From contig JACGCK010000224.1 in assembly GCA_014925825.1 (NCBI GenBank), forward strand, positions 1-64,000: a stretch of 64,000 nucleotides of DNA. Direction: 5' to 3'. Numbering within the stretch: position 1 is the first letter of the stretch; every line of letters starts with the position of its first letter. The DNA is from Pholiota molesta (Eukaryota; Basidiomycota; Agaricomycetes; Agaricales; Strophariaceae). Below the pieces are notes generated by a model. It was not told the origin of the DNA, did not search any database, and was given only the letters and a program-made list of their open reading frames with translations. The position numbers and the translations under genes are program-made. Positions 10,945-21,778 of this stretch are shown here, in pieces.

Positions 10945-11108
10945 TCTACGTCCGAAATCTCATGATTTATGGCAAATGTGCTTTTATGGCTGCTCTTTCT
11001 CCATAGTTCTTGACTGTAAGTCTATGACTTTATATCCACTACGTATATAACTTGATGGTATATTCATTTTTGAAACCATGGCTTCAGTTTTAGGCTGACA
11101 TTGAGTCA
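10945..11108 (+). pseudogene. GH71 glucanase fragment (relic of exons 7-8)
   Basis: This stretch aligns with 7869-8020 of the intact GH71 gene. It includes the run CTTTTATGGCTGCT, the exon-end TCTTGACTGTAAGT against TCTTTACTGTAAGT, and the intron and acceptor that follow. The conserved Trp codon of SPWFF has become TAG, so it cannot code. Its place directly upstream of BTB A3 mirrors the intact GH71-BTB A2 order. Confidence 0.72.
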
Positions 11109-11241
11109 TGTGATAGAAAAGACAATCGATGATAGGGATAAGCGCCCGTGTATCTCCTGTCATCGATCATCTTTCAACTCTACTTCGACCTTCACTGAAA
11201 GTTGCCAATCATTGGTTGAGCTTTTTCTACCTGTTTACACC

Positions 11242-12279
11242 ATGATTGATGGTTCGGAATCCTTCAGACCTACTGCCGCGGGCGCAGAAAGCAAGCGAGT
11301 GGATGCAGATTGCCCAGTTGATGATATCTATTACTTCGAAAACGTCATTTTCAAGGTACATATCATTGCTTACCATGACAATGAGTTTTGGATGGACGCT
11401 AACAGAATTTATTCTGTGTATACCTGCACAAAGGTTGACAATACGTTGTTTCGTGTTCCCAAGCGTTGCTTCAATGTTGAAGGAACTCCTTTTCCGGCCC
11501 TGTTCAGCGCATCTTCACGTACTGTGGAAGGCGACTACCCGGAACCGATTGTTCTCGATGGCGTATCCAAAGCTCAATTTAGAGCGTTCTTAAGTGTCAT
11601 ATATCCTCTGTAAGCTCGACATTCATCGTCCACATCCACATATAATGGAGGAAATCATTAAATGAACGTATTGCCAGAACTAAAGCACTGTTAACATGCA
11701 AAACATTAGTCACCTCGTTGGATCTTGCAGAAAAATGGGGTTTCTCCGAGGTAAGTACTAACATATTAGCGTCTGTCCTCACCTCTCGACATTGCTGATT
11801 GCTTGCTCGGAATTTTTGCCCAGCTTCGAATGCATATCATCCGCGAATTAGGCTATTCCATCAAAGAAAGGCCTTTAAACGAAGCTATCATTCTTGGAAG
11901 AATATGTAAGAAGGAACAATGGCTAACCGATGCCTACGTTACCCTCATAGCCGTCAAAACCCCCCTCGATCTTGTCAATCTTGGTCGGCAAGGGATTGAC
12001 AATGATACCATAGCAAAATTATTTGACGCACGAGAAGTTATTAGCAGTAATACTAATACCAAAAGGTTTCAAGATAAAAAGAGGGAGGCAACGGAAATTG
12101 TCAATCAATTCCCTGAACTTGTGGGTATGAGGCCACCGGTAGTAGGTCAAATGTCATTCCATCACATGAATTGTATTGTGACTTTACCCTTCTTCTTTGA
12201 AGACAGTGTTTCCGGCTTCATTTTCTTCCTCCAGAAGATACTAGGAGTGCCTCAGGAGATCGCAAATATTGTTGAATAA
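11242..12279 (+). CDS. BTB/POZ-domain protein A3, probably frameshifted
   Basis: The exons parallel A1 and A2: 11242-11355, 11434-11609, about 11678-11751 and 11824-12279. The leader ends DDIYYFENVIFK and the BTB core starts VDNTLFRVPK. Exon 3 keeps the family's Trp helix (EKWGFSE), and exon 4 starts LRMHIIRELG. The frame required for the end of exon 3 cannot be reached from exon 2: a run of five A at 11700-11704 has one base too many and brings in a stop. Either the gene is a recent pseudogene or the assembly has a homopolymer error. The C-terminus is longer than in A1/A2 and differs from them after residue 200. AAGCGCCC lies at 11140-11147. Confidence 0.65.
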
Positions 12280-12413
12280 GTTCTAGCTTTATAAACTTGA
12301 TTCGTTTAGCTAGTGAAATAGCTTCCATTTATTCAACTTGTCCCAAAGGCCATTCTTGAACACAGAGCTGCTTCGAGAGTGGTATTATTCTGCCTATAAT
12401 CACCAGTTGAGAT

Positions 12414-12421
12414 AAGCGCCC
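12414..12421 (+). promoter_or_regulatory. Orphan AAGCGCCC motif
   Basis: The motif, in the context GATAAGCGCCCATA, matches the one upstream of the subfamily A BTB genes, but no BTB gene follows. It may be left over from a further decayed copy, or it may be chance. Confidence 0.3.
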
Positions 12422-12469
12422 ATATAATAGATATTCATTTGCTACGTACGCACCAGTTCTTTCAATCGA

Positions 12470-14646
12470 TCAATCAAATTCTCTCTTGGAAAGCTTGAAG
12501 AGCTTCTTCATCACATCGCCTGGGTCTTCACGAATACCATCATGGACCAATTGGTTCGTGATGTACTGCTCGGTGTTCTTGATCTTTGACGCCGTCTCCT
12601 GCGCCAAGTCAAAGTCGACGTACATATCATTGAAGTACCTGAATAAATCCCTTTTGTTTAATCTTTCTTATAAGGCATATTCAGGAGAAGCAGACTTACG
12701 TGACGGCCGACACCGGGACTTCATTCCTGGCCAGCTGGTCAAGGTCGTAAAGAGGCGCCCAATCGCTGTCTTTCGCCAGTATTTCCGCAGCGCCCTTCCA
12801 CGGACGAAGATTGGAGTAATCGTCAAACATATCCGGAAAGATCTAGCGCCTCTGTCAGTTAGCAGATCTCCAATAACATCGGAGGAAAGTTACCATTTCT
12901 CCGGTGAAGTAGACAGGAACATCATCGCCCCGGACACGCGTCTGAGGCCACGAGAATTGTTCATGTTTCTGAACGATCCGGGCCGCAGACCAATTCGCCG
13001 CCTTGCTGTAGAACACCAATTGGAGTGTCAGTTTATCTTGAAAGAAGTGATACGATGACTGGCAACTAACCCTTGGCAATATATTGGTTCATGGAGAATC
13101 GCATAAATGGGGTTACCATCGAAGGGCTGCCGCTGCTCGACACTTTGCAGCGTTTTGTATGATAGCTTCCCGAAAAGATCGAGGTCATTTGTGGCACGAA
13201 ATACGAGCTCTTGATAAATCGACAACGTCAGTATATGTGCGCCAGGTGTGCACTTGGTTTAAATAACAAATGGTGACGTTGCTCACGGTGGATGGCATCA
13301 ATGCCACCTGAAGGGAACGACATGCAAATTAGATCGAAATACGAATAATATCCGTACTTACACACTCACCATGCATCCCAAAGCCCACGCCCAGCTGCTG
13401 CCATCGGCTCGGAGTCAGGCGTCCACCATTCGGAAGTATAACTTGATTCGCTTCAAGATAGGCCATAATTTGACGAACCTGAAGAGAACATCAATACGTC
13501 AAGATCCGATTTATATTCCTATCGAGAGAAGACGAACGCGCTGTATATCTTGAGGATACTTCTGATAGTAAGCCTCGTTACGTTTAATAACTCTCTCTAA
13601 CACATATATAAGTAACAAATATCAAATTTCATGAAACAAACGCTTACGAGCTAGAACCTTGTAAACATCATCAGGTTGATCGACAAGGGGGGCAAGCCCC
13701 CCAGTCAAGAAGGCCTCCTTCAGGCCTTCGCTGAAGAAAGACAGATACGTGATAGCGCAGAAACCGCCAAAGCTCTGCCCCATCAGTGTCCACTTGCGGT
13801 CTTCAGGCGACTCTTTGTGGCCCAAAAGCTGCTTGCGAATGAATTCGCAGTCTTTCACTATGGGTGAAAAATTCGTTCAATGAGAGTCGAAAAATGGATG
13901 AGGGATACTCACCGATGCTGTCTGCGCGGAAGAACTTAAGGTAGTTCGCGATCTCTTGGTCCGTCTTCACGTTCGCGGGCAGGGTTATCGGGGGAGAGCG
14001 GGGTGCTCAAGCCCGTTCCTCTTTGGTCTAGCCATAACGTCTGTAAGGTAGGGTACACCAAAGTCAACTTCCCGATGGTAAGCAGCTATGATTTAGCCAG
14101 CGTACCTGATATCCCTTTTCATGGAGCTAGAAAACGAACATCCGATAGTTAATCAGAGGCATGCTCAACAAGAGAGTACTGAAGCGCGCCTACTTCACTA
14201 GGATAGCCAGAATTCCTAGGCAACTCAATTTCAAAACCAGGACCACCTATCCCAAACCATGAACACCCTGCCCCCAAAGATCATTGTTCGTCCCACCTTG
14301 CAGATAAAGAACTAAACACCCGCAACGTCATCAGATCGGTACAACATATATAGACGAAGTCACTGCAGTATGGCGACGTCCAACTCACCGTATGGAAGCT
14401 TCGCCTCGTCCTCAGGTGTTTTCGCCTTGGCCTTGGGCACGATGTGCCGCGCGAATACACGTATCTTCGCCCCATCTGGGTTCGCGTAGTCGAGAGGGAC
14501 GGTGAAGAAGCGCTCGGTGACCTTCAGGTCATCTATCCAATCCAATGTAATTTGGGTATAAGTAGATCGAAGATGATCGAGAACCCACCTTTGATGCTAT
14601 ACGTCTCAAGCGGCGCCTCGCCAGCGGTAGAAGCAAGTGTCGACAT
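12470..14646 (-). CDS. Prolyl iminopeptidase-like alpha/beta hydrolase (S33), with one apparent frameshift
   Basis: Fourteen exons were deduced on the minus strand, from 14646-14589 to 12638-12470, including two of 21 nt and one of 15 nt; the product is about 459 aa. S33 iminopeptidases remove N-terminal proline from peptides. Visible motifs are VTERFFTVPLDYANP, the oxyanion-region LQGGPGFE, WLDQRGTGLSTP and the nucleophile elbow GQSFGG; GEM and the downstream FNDMYVDF carry the late Asp/His region. The frame breaks in a run of five G at 13990-13994 (C5 on the coding strand); with four the frame is continuous into SPITLPANVK. A homopolymer assembly error is the simpler explanation because all other exons are clean. 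An in-frame ATG at 14832 would add an Arg-rich leader, so the start is uncertain. Confidence 0.85.
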
Positions 14647-15172
14647 CGTAGCTTTCGCAGTCAAAGTATGGCGTGGTGGTCTAACGAGGAGGGTGCTTGG
14701 ACGTGGATGTGGTACTAGCCTGAGAGCCCGCGCACCCCTAGGCCTAGCATCATTGACATGCCGTTGGACTTGACTCAGTCCGCTGATGGATCTTTGGAAT
14801 TGGAATCCACATCCACGCGATATTTTGGGCACATGCGATGTGTCGTGTGTGATAGCACGAGACCGAGCGCCCGAGATGGGCGCAAGGTGGGCGCGGAGGG
14901 TGTTGGCTGCGAAAGACGTCGTGGATGGACGGGCGTTGGCTACAAGTGCTTCCTACGACCCTGACTTCGGAGTCTAGGTAAATACACGGATCAAATGATT
15001 CAAGAACGAGATTCGGCGAGGACGACCTTTCGCTGTGTATACATAGCCAAGTACTAGCGGCACCAATTTTTAACTACTTGGGACTCGGAGTCCAGCAGCT
15101 GTCTGGGTAGATTAGATACATAAATATGTTGTACAGACCCAATGACAATAATCCCAGTCCTCAAAAATATCA
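14647..15172. other. Intergenic between the iminopeptidase and ERV2
   Basis: This holds the iminopeptidase promoter and the ERV2 3' end. The first 190 bases could also be coding if the upstream ATG at 14832 is used. Nothing else is recognised. Confidence 0.4.
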
Positions 15173-16130
15173 CTAACGTCCTCCGCGTATCATATCAACC
15201 CCTGTTAGGTCGTCTTTGCTTGAGTCGTCCTCCAGATCCATAGGGTCGCTAGTAGAAGTTGTCTTGGTAGAAACAGGTTCGTCACCGCAGCCGCAATCAT
15301 ATTCATCACTTAGGTGGGCGCAGTCGAAGTCTGGCTTGTGAAGGCGCTTGTTCACCTCGTTGTGGACAGCACATAGCCTGGAAGATATGTTAAGCGACTG
15401 ACATTGACCTTCGGAGGGAGTTGGCGTACCATAGTGAAGCTGCTTTTCTCGAAGAGGTCTAGACATTAGAGTGTCAGGGATCTAGACTCGGAAGAAAATC
15501 TAGATGCGAAAGGCTCAAGGCTCACCTGTGGAGGGAACTTTGCCAACAATTGTTGGAATTCAGCTGCACATTCTCCGCAGGGGTATAGTCTTGAGCTCAG
15601 ATAGAAGTAAGAGCTGAGTGCATCTCTTTCATCTTGTGTAGGGTGCTACAGATGCAGGAGATGAGTGACCGGTTTCACGGGGGAATCGAGATGCTAACTT
15701 CGGGGTATCTTAGTGTGGTGGTATGTCTGCAGGATGAACGTCAATGCCAGCCTGAAGACATAGAGACTGAATCTCACAATAGTTTCCACGTAGCCCGACC
15801 AAGAGCTGCCCTACACAACCAGCGCAAAGGTCAGAATTTCGTCAGTAGGAACAGATGTAGTGACGCACTTGGCCGTTTCGTTTCCCAGCTTCGACATTAT
15901 GACGCCGCCTTTGACCCCACTAACCGGGGGCGGTTGTACTCCTCCTTCTCCAAAGAGTTGTCCTGACCATGGATCCATGTATGATCTTGACGGGGGATGC
16001 ATCAATGCAATTGTCGCTAATGCAAGCTAATAAAAATTCTAGCCTTCAGCATTTCCCTAAAGTTTGTAGTGGCTGTACTCACCATAGCGAAGACAATCAA
16101 ACTCAATGATTTAGCAAATCGGGAAATCAT
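15173..16130 (-). CDS. ERV2: FAD-linked sulfhydryl oxidase, ERV2-type
   Basis: Seven exons (16130-16083, 16026-15869, 15810-15778, 15726-15699, 15645-15526, 15458-15430, 15377-15173) give 206 aa. ERV2 proteins in the ER lumen oxidise thiols with O2 and supply disulfides to protein disulfide isomerase. The N-terminus has a hydrophobic signal or anchor (SLSLIVFAM then LALATIALM). The FAD-binding helices are recognisable as GRATWKLLHT, the active-site CGEC before FQQLLAKFPPQ, and the HNEVNKRL signature followed by FDCAHL. After it comes DEYDCGCGDE, which carries the C-terminal Cys pair characteristic of the ERV2 branch. An acidic tail follows. Two exons are only 28-33 nt long. The gene is divergent from the Asn-tRNA synthetase gene. 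Confidence 0.93.
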
Positions 16131-16807
16131 CTTGGATAGCAGTAGGATGTGGTGGGGAGATGAAGGACGGAGGACACTGCCTCCGAGTGTGGTGGGCGTG
16201 TGTGGGCAACCGTCATGAACAAGAATGGCCCAGCTTCCGAATATGGAAGGTGTGATTGGCCGACACCCCGGCGGCCCGGCCCGACAGCATGATCATGCCG
16301 ACGACCAGGAAAGAGTATTGTGCGACTCTCAAAGCTTCAATATGGGTAACGCCCAACTTTCTTACCAAAGTTAAATCTGAATTACGCAAATTTTAAAGGA
16401 GGAAAATGCCTGGGGTATCAACGTTGGCGCTGAAAAGATAGATCAGTACTTTAAATTGAGGGCCAAACTACTTCAGATCGGTTATTATTTCAAAGCAACC
16501 CACTCTGGAAAATCTCCATTACAGGCCTCTTCACTTCCAACATAAAGCATCACTATTCTTTCACGAAAATTCGGACTATCTGAGCTTCTGTCGGTGAAAG
16601 TGACCAGAGTTAGAGCTCTAGAGTCCCAACGGCGATCAGACGACCATCAACACAACAGAGATTAGATAAAAAAAAGATAAGAGATCGAGTCAGATCCCCT
16701 TGACAGGTTGGCCTTTCGACAAAGGTAAATCGGTACATATAGCATCGCTGGCACTTGGATACAGCTCAGCACTTACCATCCATCCCCCGCAGAACGTTGG
16801 CACCACA
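16131..16807. other. Divergent promoter region, ERV2 / DED81
   Basis: This 677-bp region separates two genes read away from each other. It is GC-rich near 16,260-16,290 and polypurine near 16,665. No TATA box is evident. Confidence 0.45.
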
Positions 16808-18884
16808 ATGTCGCCCTTCTACATCGACGAGACAGCTGGATCGGACGAGACCGGACAAGGCACACAGGAAGCGCCATATCAGTCGCTCGCGCTCGCGGTG
16901 TACAACCACGGCGAGGGCGCTGCGTTCCAGATCCGCAAGTCGCCCGAGGCGACGTACGACGAGCCCACCCAGTCATCGCTGAAGAAAGCCAAGAAGGGCG
17001 CGGGCGGTATCGAGAAGAAGAAGAAGAAACAAGAAGAGCTCGCCGAGCGCGAGGCCAAGGAGAAGAGCGAGGAGCGGGAACGCAAGGAAAAGCTGCTTGA
17101 GGAGAGCAAGAAGATCGTGCTCGAGGAGGACGCTGCCCTTCCCAAGGCTACCAAGGTGCGTCTGAGTCCATTCAACAAGGATACATGCGATGCTCACCGA
17201 ACATCTAGGCCAAGATCGCCAATCTCACTGATCTGAGGTCAAAGCGCGTTCGCATATTCGGATGGGTGCATCGTCTTCGCGTGCAAAAGGATATCATCTT
17301 TATTGTCGTTCGCGATGGCACAGGATACCTGCAGACTGTCCTCTCCGGCCGTGTAGTAAGTGCATCTTTCGTCGCGTGCCTGCTACATTTATCCTAATCT
17401 ACGCTCCATCTCAGGCGCAAACATATCAAGCCCTCACGCTCACCATCGAATCATCCGTCGAAGTTGTGGGCACACTCCAGGAAGTGCCTGAGGGAAAGAC
17501 GGCCCCTGGCGGCCACGAGCTCATCGTCGACTACTGGCAGGTCGTCGGACCTGCTCCTGGCGCCGATGATGCCTTCACCAACCGATTGAACGAGGTGCGC
17601 CCCACCCGCACCACTCTAAATGCCATTTAGCTGACCTCCGTCAAAGAAATCCGACCCCTCCATTCAAGCCGATCTGCGCCACCTAGTCCTCCGCGGCGAG
17701 ACCGCCTCCTCCGTTCTGCGCCTGCGCGCGTACCTCCTCACCGCCTTCCGTGAGGCCTTGACCTCGGAGAGCCTCATCGAAGTGACACCGCCCTGTCTCG
17801 TGCAGACCCAAGTCGAGGGCGGCGCGACGCTCTTCAAGCTCGACTACTACGGCCAGCCCGCCTTCCTCACGCAGAGCTCGCAGCTCTACCTCGAGACCTG
17901 CCTGCCGAGCCTCGGCGACGTGTTCTGCGTGCAGGAGAGCTTCCGCGCGGAGAACAGCCACACGCGGCGCCACCTGAGCGAGTACACGCACCTCGAGGCG
18001 GAGCTCGCGTTCATCACGTTCGACGACCTCATGGCGCACATCGAGGCGATCATCTGCAAGACCGTCGACGCGCTCCTCGCGCACCCGACCGCGGCCGCGC
18101 TGATCAGGCAGCTGAACCCGAACTTCGCGCCCCCCGCGCGCCCGTTCATGCGCCTCTCGTACGTCGACGCCATCAAGTGGCTCAACGAGCACGGGATCAA
18201 GCACCCGAAGGAGGACGCGGAGGGCAATGTCGTTAAGGACGCGGACGGGCAGGTGGTGATGGTCGAGCACGAGGTCGGCGACGATATCGCGGAGGCGGCG
18301 GAGCGCCAGATGACGGACATCATTGGCACGCCGATATTCCTGCACGGATTCCCCGCCGAGCTCAAGGCGTTCTATATGAAGAAGGTGCCTGCGCCTGACG
18401 GCGCCCCGCATGTGTTCACCGAGAGCTGCGACTTGCTCATGCCCAACGTTGGCGAGATCGTTGGTGCGTGCGATCTCGGACAGATATAATGACACCTCAC
18501 TCACTGACTCATGGGATATTCTCATACAGGCGGCTCCATGAGGATCGCAGACATGGAAGAGCTCATCGCAGCGTACAAGCGCGAGGGCATCGACCCCGAG
18601 CCATACTACTGGTTCACCGACCAGCGCAAGTACGGCACATGCGAGCACGGCGGATACGGGCTTGGCGTCGAGGTTTGTCGCTATCGCTATTCCCTTCTTT
18701 CTTGTTTACTGACGATGTTGATGGCGATATGCAGCGCTTCCTCGCTTGGCTCGCTAACAGGTATACCGTCCGCGAGTGCTCTCTATACCCAAGGTCCGTG
18801 CTTCGCCCATCCTGTGGCTTTGACGTCGTAGTATAAGTGCTAAACATTTTCCTTTTCAGATGGCCAGGTCGCGCAACGCCCTAA
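16808..18884 (+). CDS. DED81: Asparaginyl-tRNA synthetase, cytosolic
   Basis: Seven exons (16808-17155, 17209-17355, 17415-17594, 17647-18463, 18530-18672, 18735-18793, 18860-18884) give 572 aa. The enzyme charges tRNA-Asn in the cytosol. In order it has a eukaryote-specific N-terminal extension with a Lys/Glu-rich coiled coil (about residues 60-110), an OB-fold anticodon domain ([11 protein letters not shown]), and the class IIb catalytic core. Motif 2 appears as [14 protein letters not shown], with the preceding QSSQLYLE. Motif 3 is GYGLGVERFLAWL, followed by the conserved C-terminus ending [10 protein letters not shown]. The last coding exon is only 25 nt. Length and all class II motifs are as expected. 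Confidence 0.96.
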
Positions 18885-20270
18885 ACGCCTTCAATTTCAA
18901 ATACAGGTGCTCCGATACCTCTTGCGTTGGAACGAGACAGGTGGGACTGATTCAGAAGGCAAAGGAAGGCGGTACGAGGATTCGATATATAGAGGTTTTA
19001 TATTTTTCACTTTGGTCTCCATTCGATATCTCGCTACGTTCGCTATGTACGCTGTGCCATTCGTCGCTATATATTCAAAATTGGCCACTACATCCCATCG
19101 TCCACTCAGTTTTCGAGTCCATGATGCTTTGTCGCCAGCCAACTTCATGCACAGTTCTATAGAAATCAACAAAAAATGCATGTCAACAGTCTCAGGTCAA
19201 CAGCCCTGGATCTGTGACCAACACGTCCCAGCTAGCTGGTGCGAGGACCATTGGATTGGGTAGGCAACACAGTTTCAAAAAAAACTGCCACGGGCAGGCG
19301 GTGTGCGTCGTCGTCGCTCCGGTGGTAAGACGGCAAGACGGTAAGAATGAATAAAAGAAAGATTCAAAGAATATATAATTCAAAGGCAAATCTCTCGCAT
19401 TCCATCGCGCTCTCGCCCACGCGAATATCTGGCAACACCAGCCGTTATACAGTGTGTAACTCATCTGTGGCCAGCCAGTCGTCAGGGCAGGACCTTCGGA
19501 CGAGTCGGGACGACCGGGACAGCACGCAGAGGGAATCCAGCAGAGGGTCTGGGTTGCAAGGCGTGGAAACGCGGAAGGGCAAGAAAAAGAGGCAGATATA
19601 CAAAGCAAAGGTTACACCAGCCGACGGAAAGCCATTTCCGAATTGTCCATGCAACATCAGGTATGTTACTAAAGAGCAATATCTGTGACCAGCCCGGCCC
19701 CAGCTCTCTGGTGCGAGGGCCTGGAAGGACAGGTGGTACAGAAGGGATAAAATGCACCATACCGGATGCTGCGAGACAGCAGAAGGGAGCTATACGCAGC
19801 TGGTGGCTTATGAAGCATAAACACGCAATCAGAAGGCATAACTAAAGAAAACGGGAATGCGAGAAAGGAAAGAAGTAAACTCAAGAACACCTCCATAACA
19901 CAATTCAATGCTCATACATCCAGCGACCCGCGCGCAACCACGACTTAAAATTCAGAACACTTTGCCACACAAGTGCCGCGAAAGCGCAGGTGCAGGACAA
20001 CTATGGAAAACAGCAATGAAGCAAATCCCCGAAGTCGAAAGTTCCGCACCTATCAGCTGATAGTGATGCGATTATAAGTGGTGCCCTTCGCATGCACGTG
20101 TGGGATATGAACAGCGACGATGACGACGCGCGGGTTACGGAGCAGCGCAATGTGCAAGCGGAGATCGGAGGGTTTTGAAGAAAGAAAGAAAGCAAGAAAG
20201 AAAGGAAGAAAGACAGATAAGAAAGGCGGAAATAACATCGCTGACCGGAACAAAAACACAGCAAGTGCAC
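18885..20270. other. Intergenic with a short imperfect repeat, no gene seen
   Basis: There is no convincing coding frame. An imperfect repeat of about 45 bp beginning TCTGTGACCA(A/G)C occurs at 19,211 and 19,682. A GA-rich microsatellite starts at the right end. Confidence 0.45.
20178..20228 (+). repeat. GAAA/GGAA-rich microsatellite
   Basis: An imperfect run of GAAA and GGAA units. A similar polypurine tract (28,999-29,037) lies in the corresponding part of the long DPH5 intron. Confidence 0.6.
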
Positions 20271-21575
20271 GCGCACCGGGCCCTCAGATCGCGAGTCCGA
20301 GGCCGGTGCCAGCCGACTGCCTCTATGCACCCCATCGCCAGCGCACCTCCGCCCGCCAGTCGTCCAGAGTACAAAATGATCGCCACATCCACCACCGCCA
20401 CCACCGCCAACGCGCCTCGAATCCAGGTAGACGCAAGGTACGCACGGATCGACAGATGGATAAATGGGATCAAACGGAGATAGGCGGGCGGATGGAAAAT
20501 CGGAAGATGGAAAGAAGGGACGAAAGCAACCAAAACTGTGCGTGCGTGCCATGTGTACTTCAAGCCTGAAGTTGAGCCCCCAGCATGCCCGCACGAGCCG
20601 TGATAGTGAAGACTTTCATACGCGCCTGCGGGTGGGGGAGGATAGGACCGAAGGGCCCTCGAGTCTTGCCCTGAGTCCGATATGCGCGAGACAACGTTAC
20701 TCGGCGGGTGCGGGAGTAACTGGATCAAGTACATGAAGAAAGAAAGGAAAGGAAAAAAATTTGGGGGAAATAGAAAGCAAGGATGAGAAACGAAATTTTT
20801 GGAATGAGAAGATGAACGATGGATGGCGAGAGGGGATCTAGTGGATTCTGGAACGCAAACATGCATAGAAAGCCTTTGCCGGCCAAGGGAAAACATATCA
20901 TAGATAGGGGCAGCGACGCGGGAAGGGGTCATCGCAGGCGGATACATACTATGCTTCCTGCGGCAGAGTCCTTTCGAGCTGTGGGCGTTTGTGGAATTGG
21001 GATAAACCCCAAGTCCCTCACCTGTCGAATTTCGGGTGGTCAGAACAGCAGCAACGACAGCAAAGAAGACATGGTCGAGGGCAGAGTCAGAATAAAGGAC
21101 ACCCACCCCAAAGCACTGCCCGCGACGAGCAGCGACACATCTTCAGTCGCAGCGTCGCACAGGATCTCATCGCTCGGCATCTGCACCATGCTTATCGCGA
21201 TCAGCGATATTGCATAACGATCGACTTCTCATAGAAAGCCTGAATCCTGGGGCGGAGTGATCGGCGCCAGTGGAAGTGGGGAGGTATATACGATGAGGAC
21301 AAGATGCACCAGGCATGCTTTACGATCCAGAGGCAACTGGTGCAGGCCTCGAGGTAGACACACGGCGATGACGAATCCTGGGGCGGAGAGGTCAGCGCCA
21401 GTGGCAGTTGGGAGGTGTATAAGACGAGGACAAGATGCACCAGGCATTCTTTATAGATCATGAGGATGCTGGTGCAAGCCTCGAAGTGTATACATGTGGG
21501 TATCCGTGGGTTGTCCGTGGGAGGCAAGAGCAAGAGAGGGCGGACCGGGAGACCCGGACCAATTTCCTTCACACT
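20271..21575 (-). pseudogene. Decayed second copy of DPH5 (exons 2-3 and part of intron 3)
   Basis: The block aligns over its length with 29,340-30,370 of the intact DPH5 gene. Exon 3 lies at about 21,090-21,236 and exon 2 at about 21,300-21,350, and the long intron 3 is matched at many points (for example 20,401-20,480 with 29,461-29,545 and 20,640-20,830 with 29,840-30,020). Exon 3 has substitutions and an in-frame stop after AFYEKS, where DPH5 reads AFYGKP. The exon 2 segment is itself duplicated in tandem. Exon 1, 4 and 5 counterparts were not found. The Ngaro-like element begins exactly at the right end of the homology. Confidence 0.78.
21242..21500 (-). repeat. Tandem duplication of DPH5 exon 2 plus intron 2 inside the pseudogene
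   Basis: Two units of about 131 bp start at 21,242 and 21,373 (GAATCCTGGGGCGGAG in both). Each contains a degraded form of the exon coding YLEAYTSIL in the intact gene. Confidence 0.7.
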
Positions 21576-21743
21576 GATTATGTTCTGTGGAATGTGAAGA
21601 ATGAGCGTGACAACAGAACGGGGTCTACGTGACTCACCGGCGTGGGTGATCGGCATCGTTCTTGCCTCTCACCACGCCGCACGAAAATTTCCTTAGTGCA
21701 AGGATCTCATCCCAGCTCAAGCACAAGGAAATTATTTCGAACA
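21576..21743 (+). repeat. Split direct repeat A1
   Basis: 168 bp, starting GATTATGTTCTGTGG and ending ATTATTTCGAACA. It is identical by eye to A2 and lies 36 nt before the ORF1 start codon, so it probably contains the promoter. Confidence 0.92.
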
Positions 21744-21778
21744 TCTTTCTCATCTAGTCACTTCATCATCTTCCCTAC

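Noticed and set aside
17683..18648. A 321-codon open frame on the minus strand opposite the Asn-tRNA synthetase
   Set aside because: It is the mirror of a GC-rich coding exon whose plus-strand product has all class II synthetase motifs. The minus product is Val/Arg/Leu-rich with no family.
20135..21106. A 323-codon minus-strand frame in the DPH5 pseudogene
   Set aside because: It runs through sequence matching a long intron and only its edge shows decayed DPH5 exon similarity. No coherent protein is coded.
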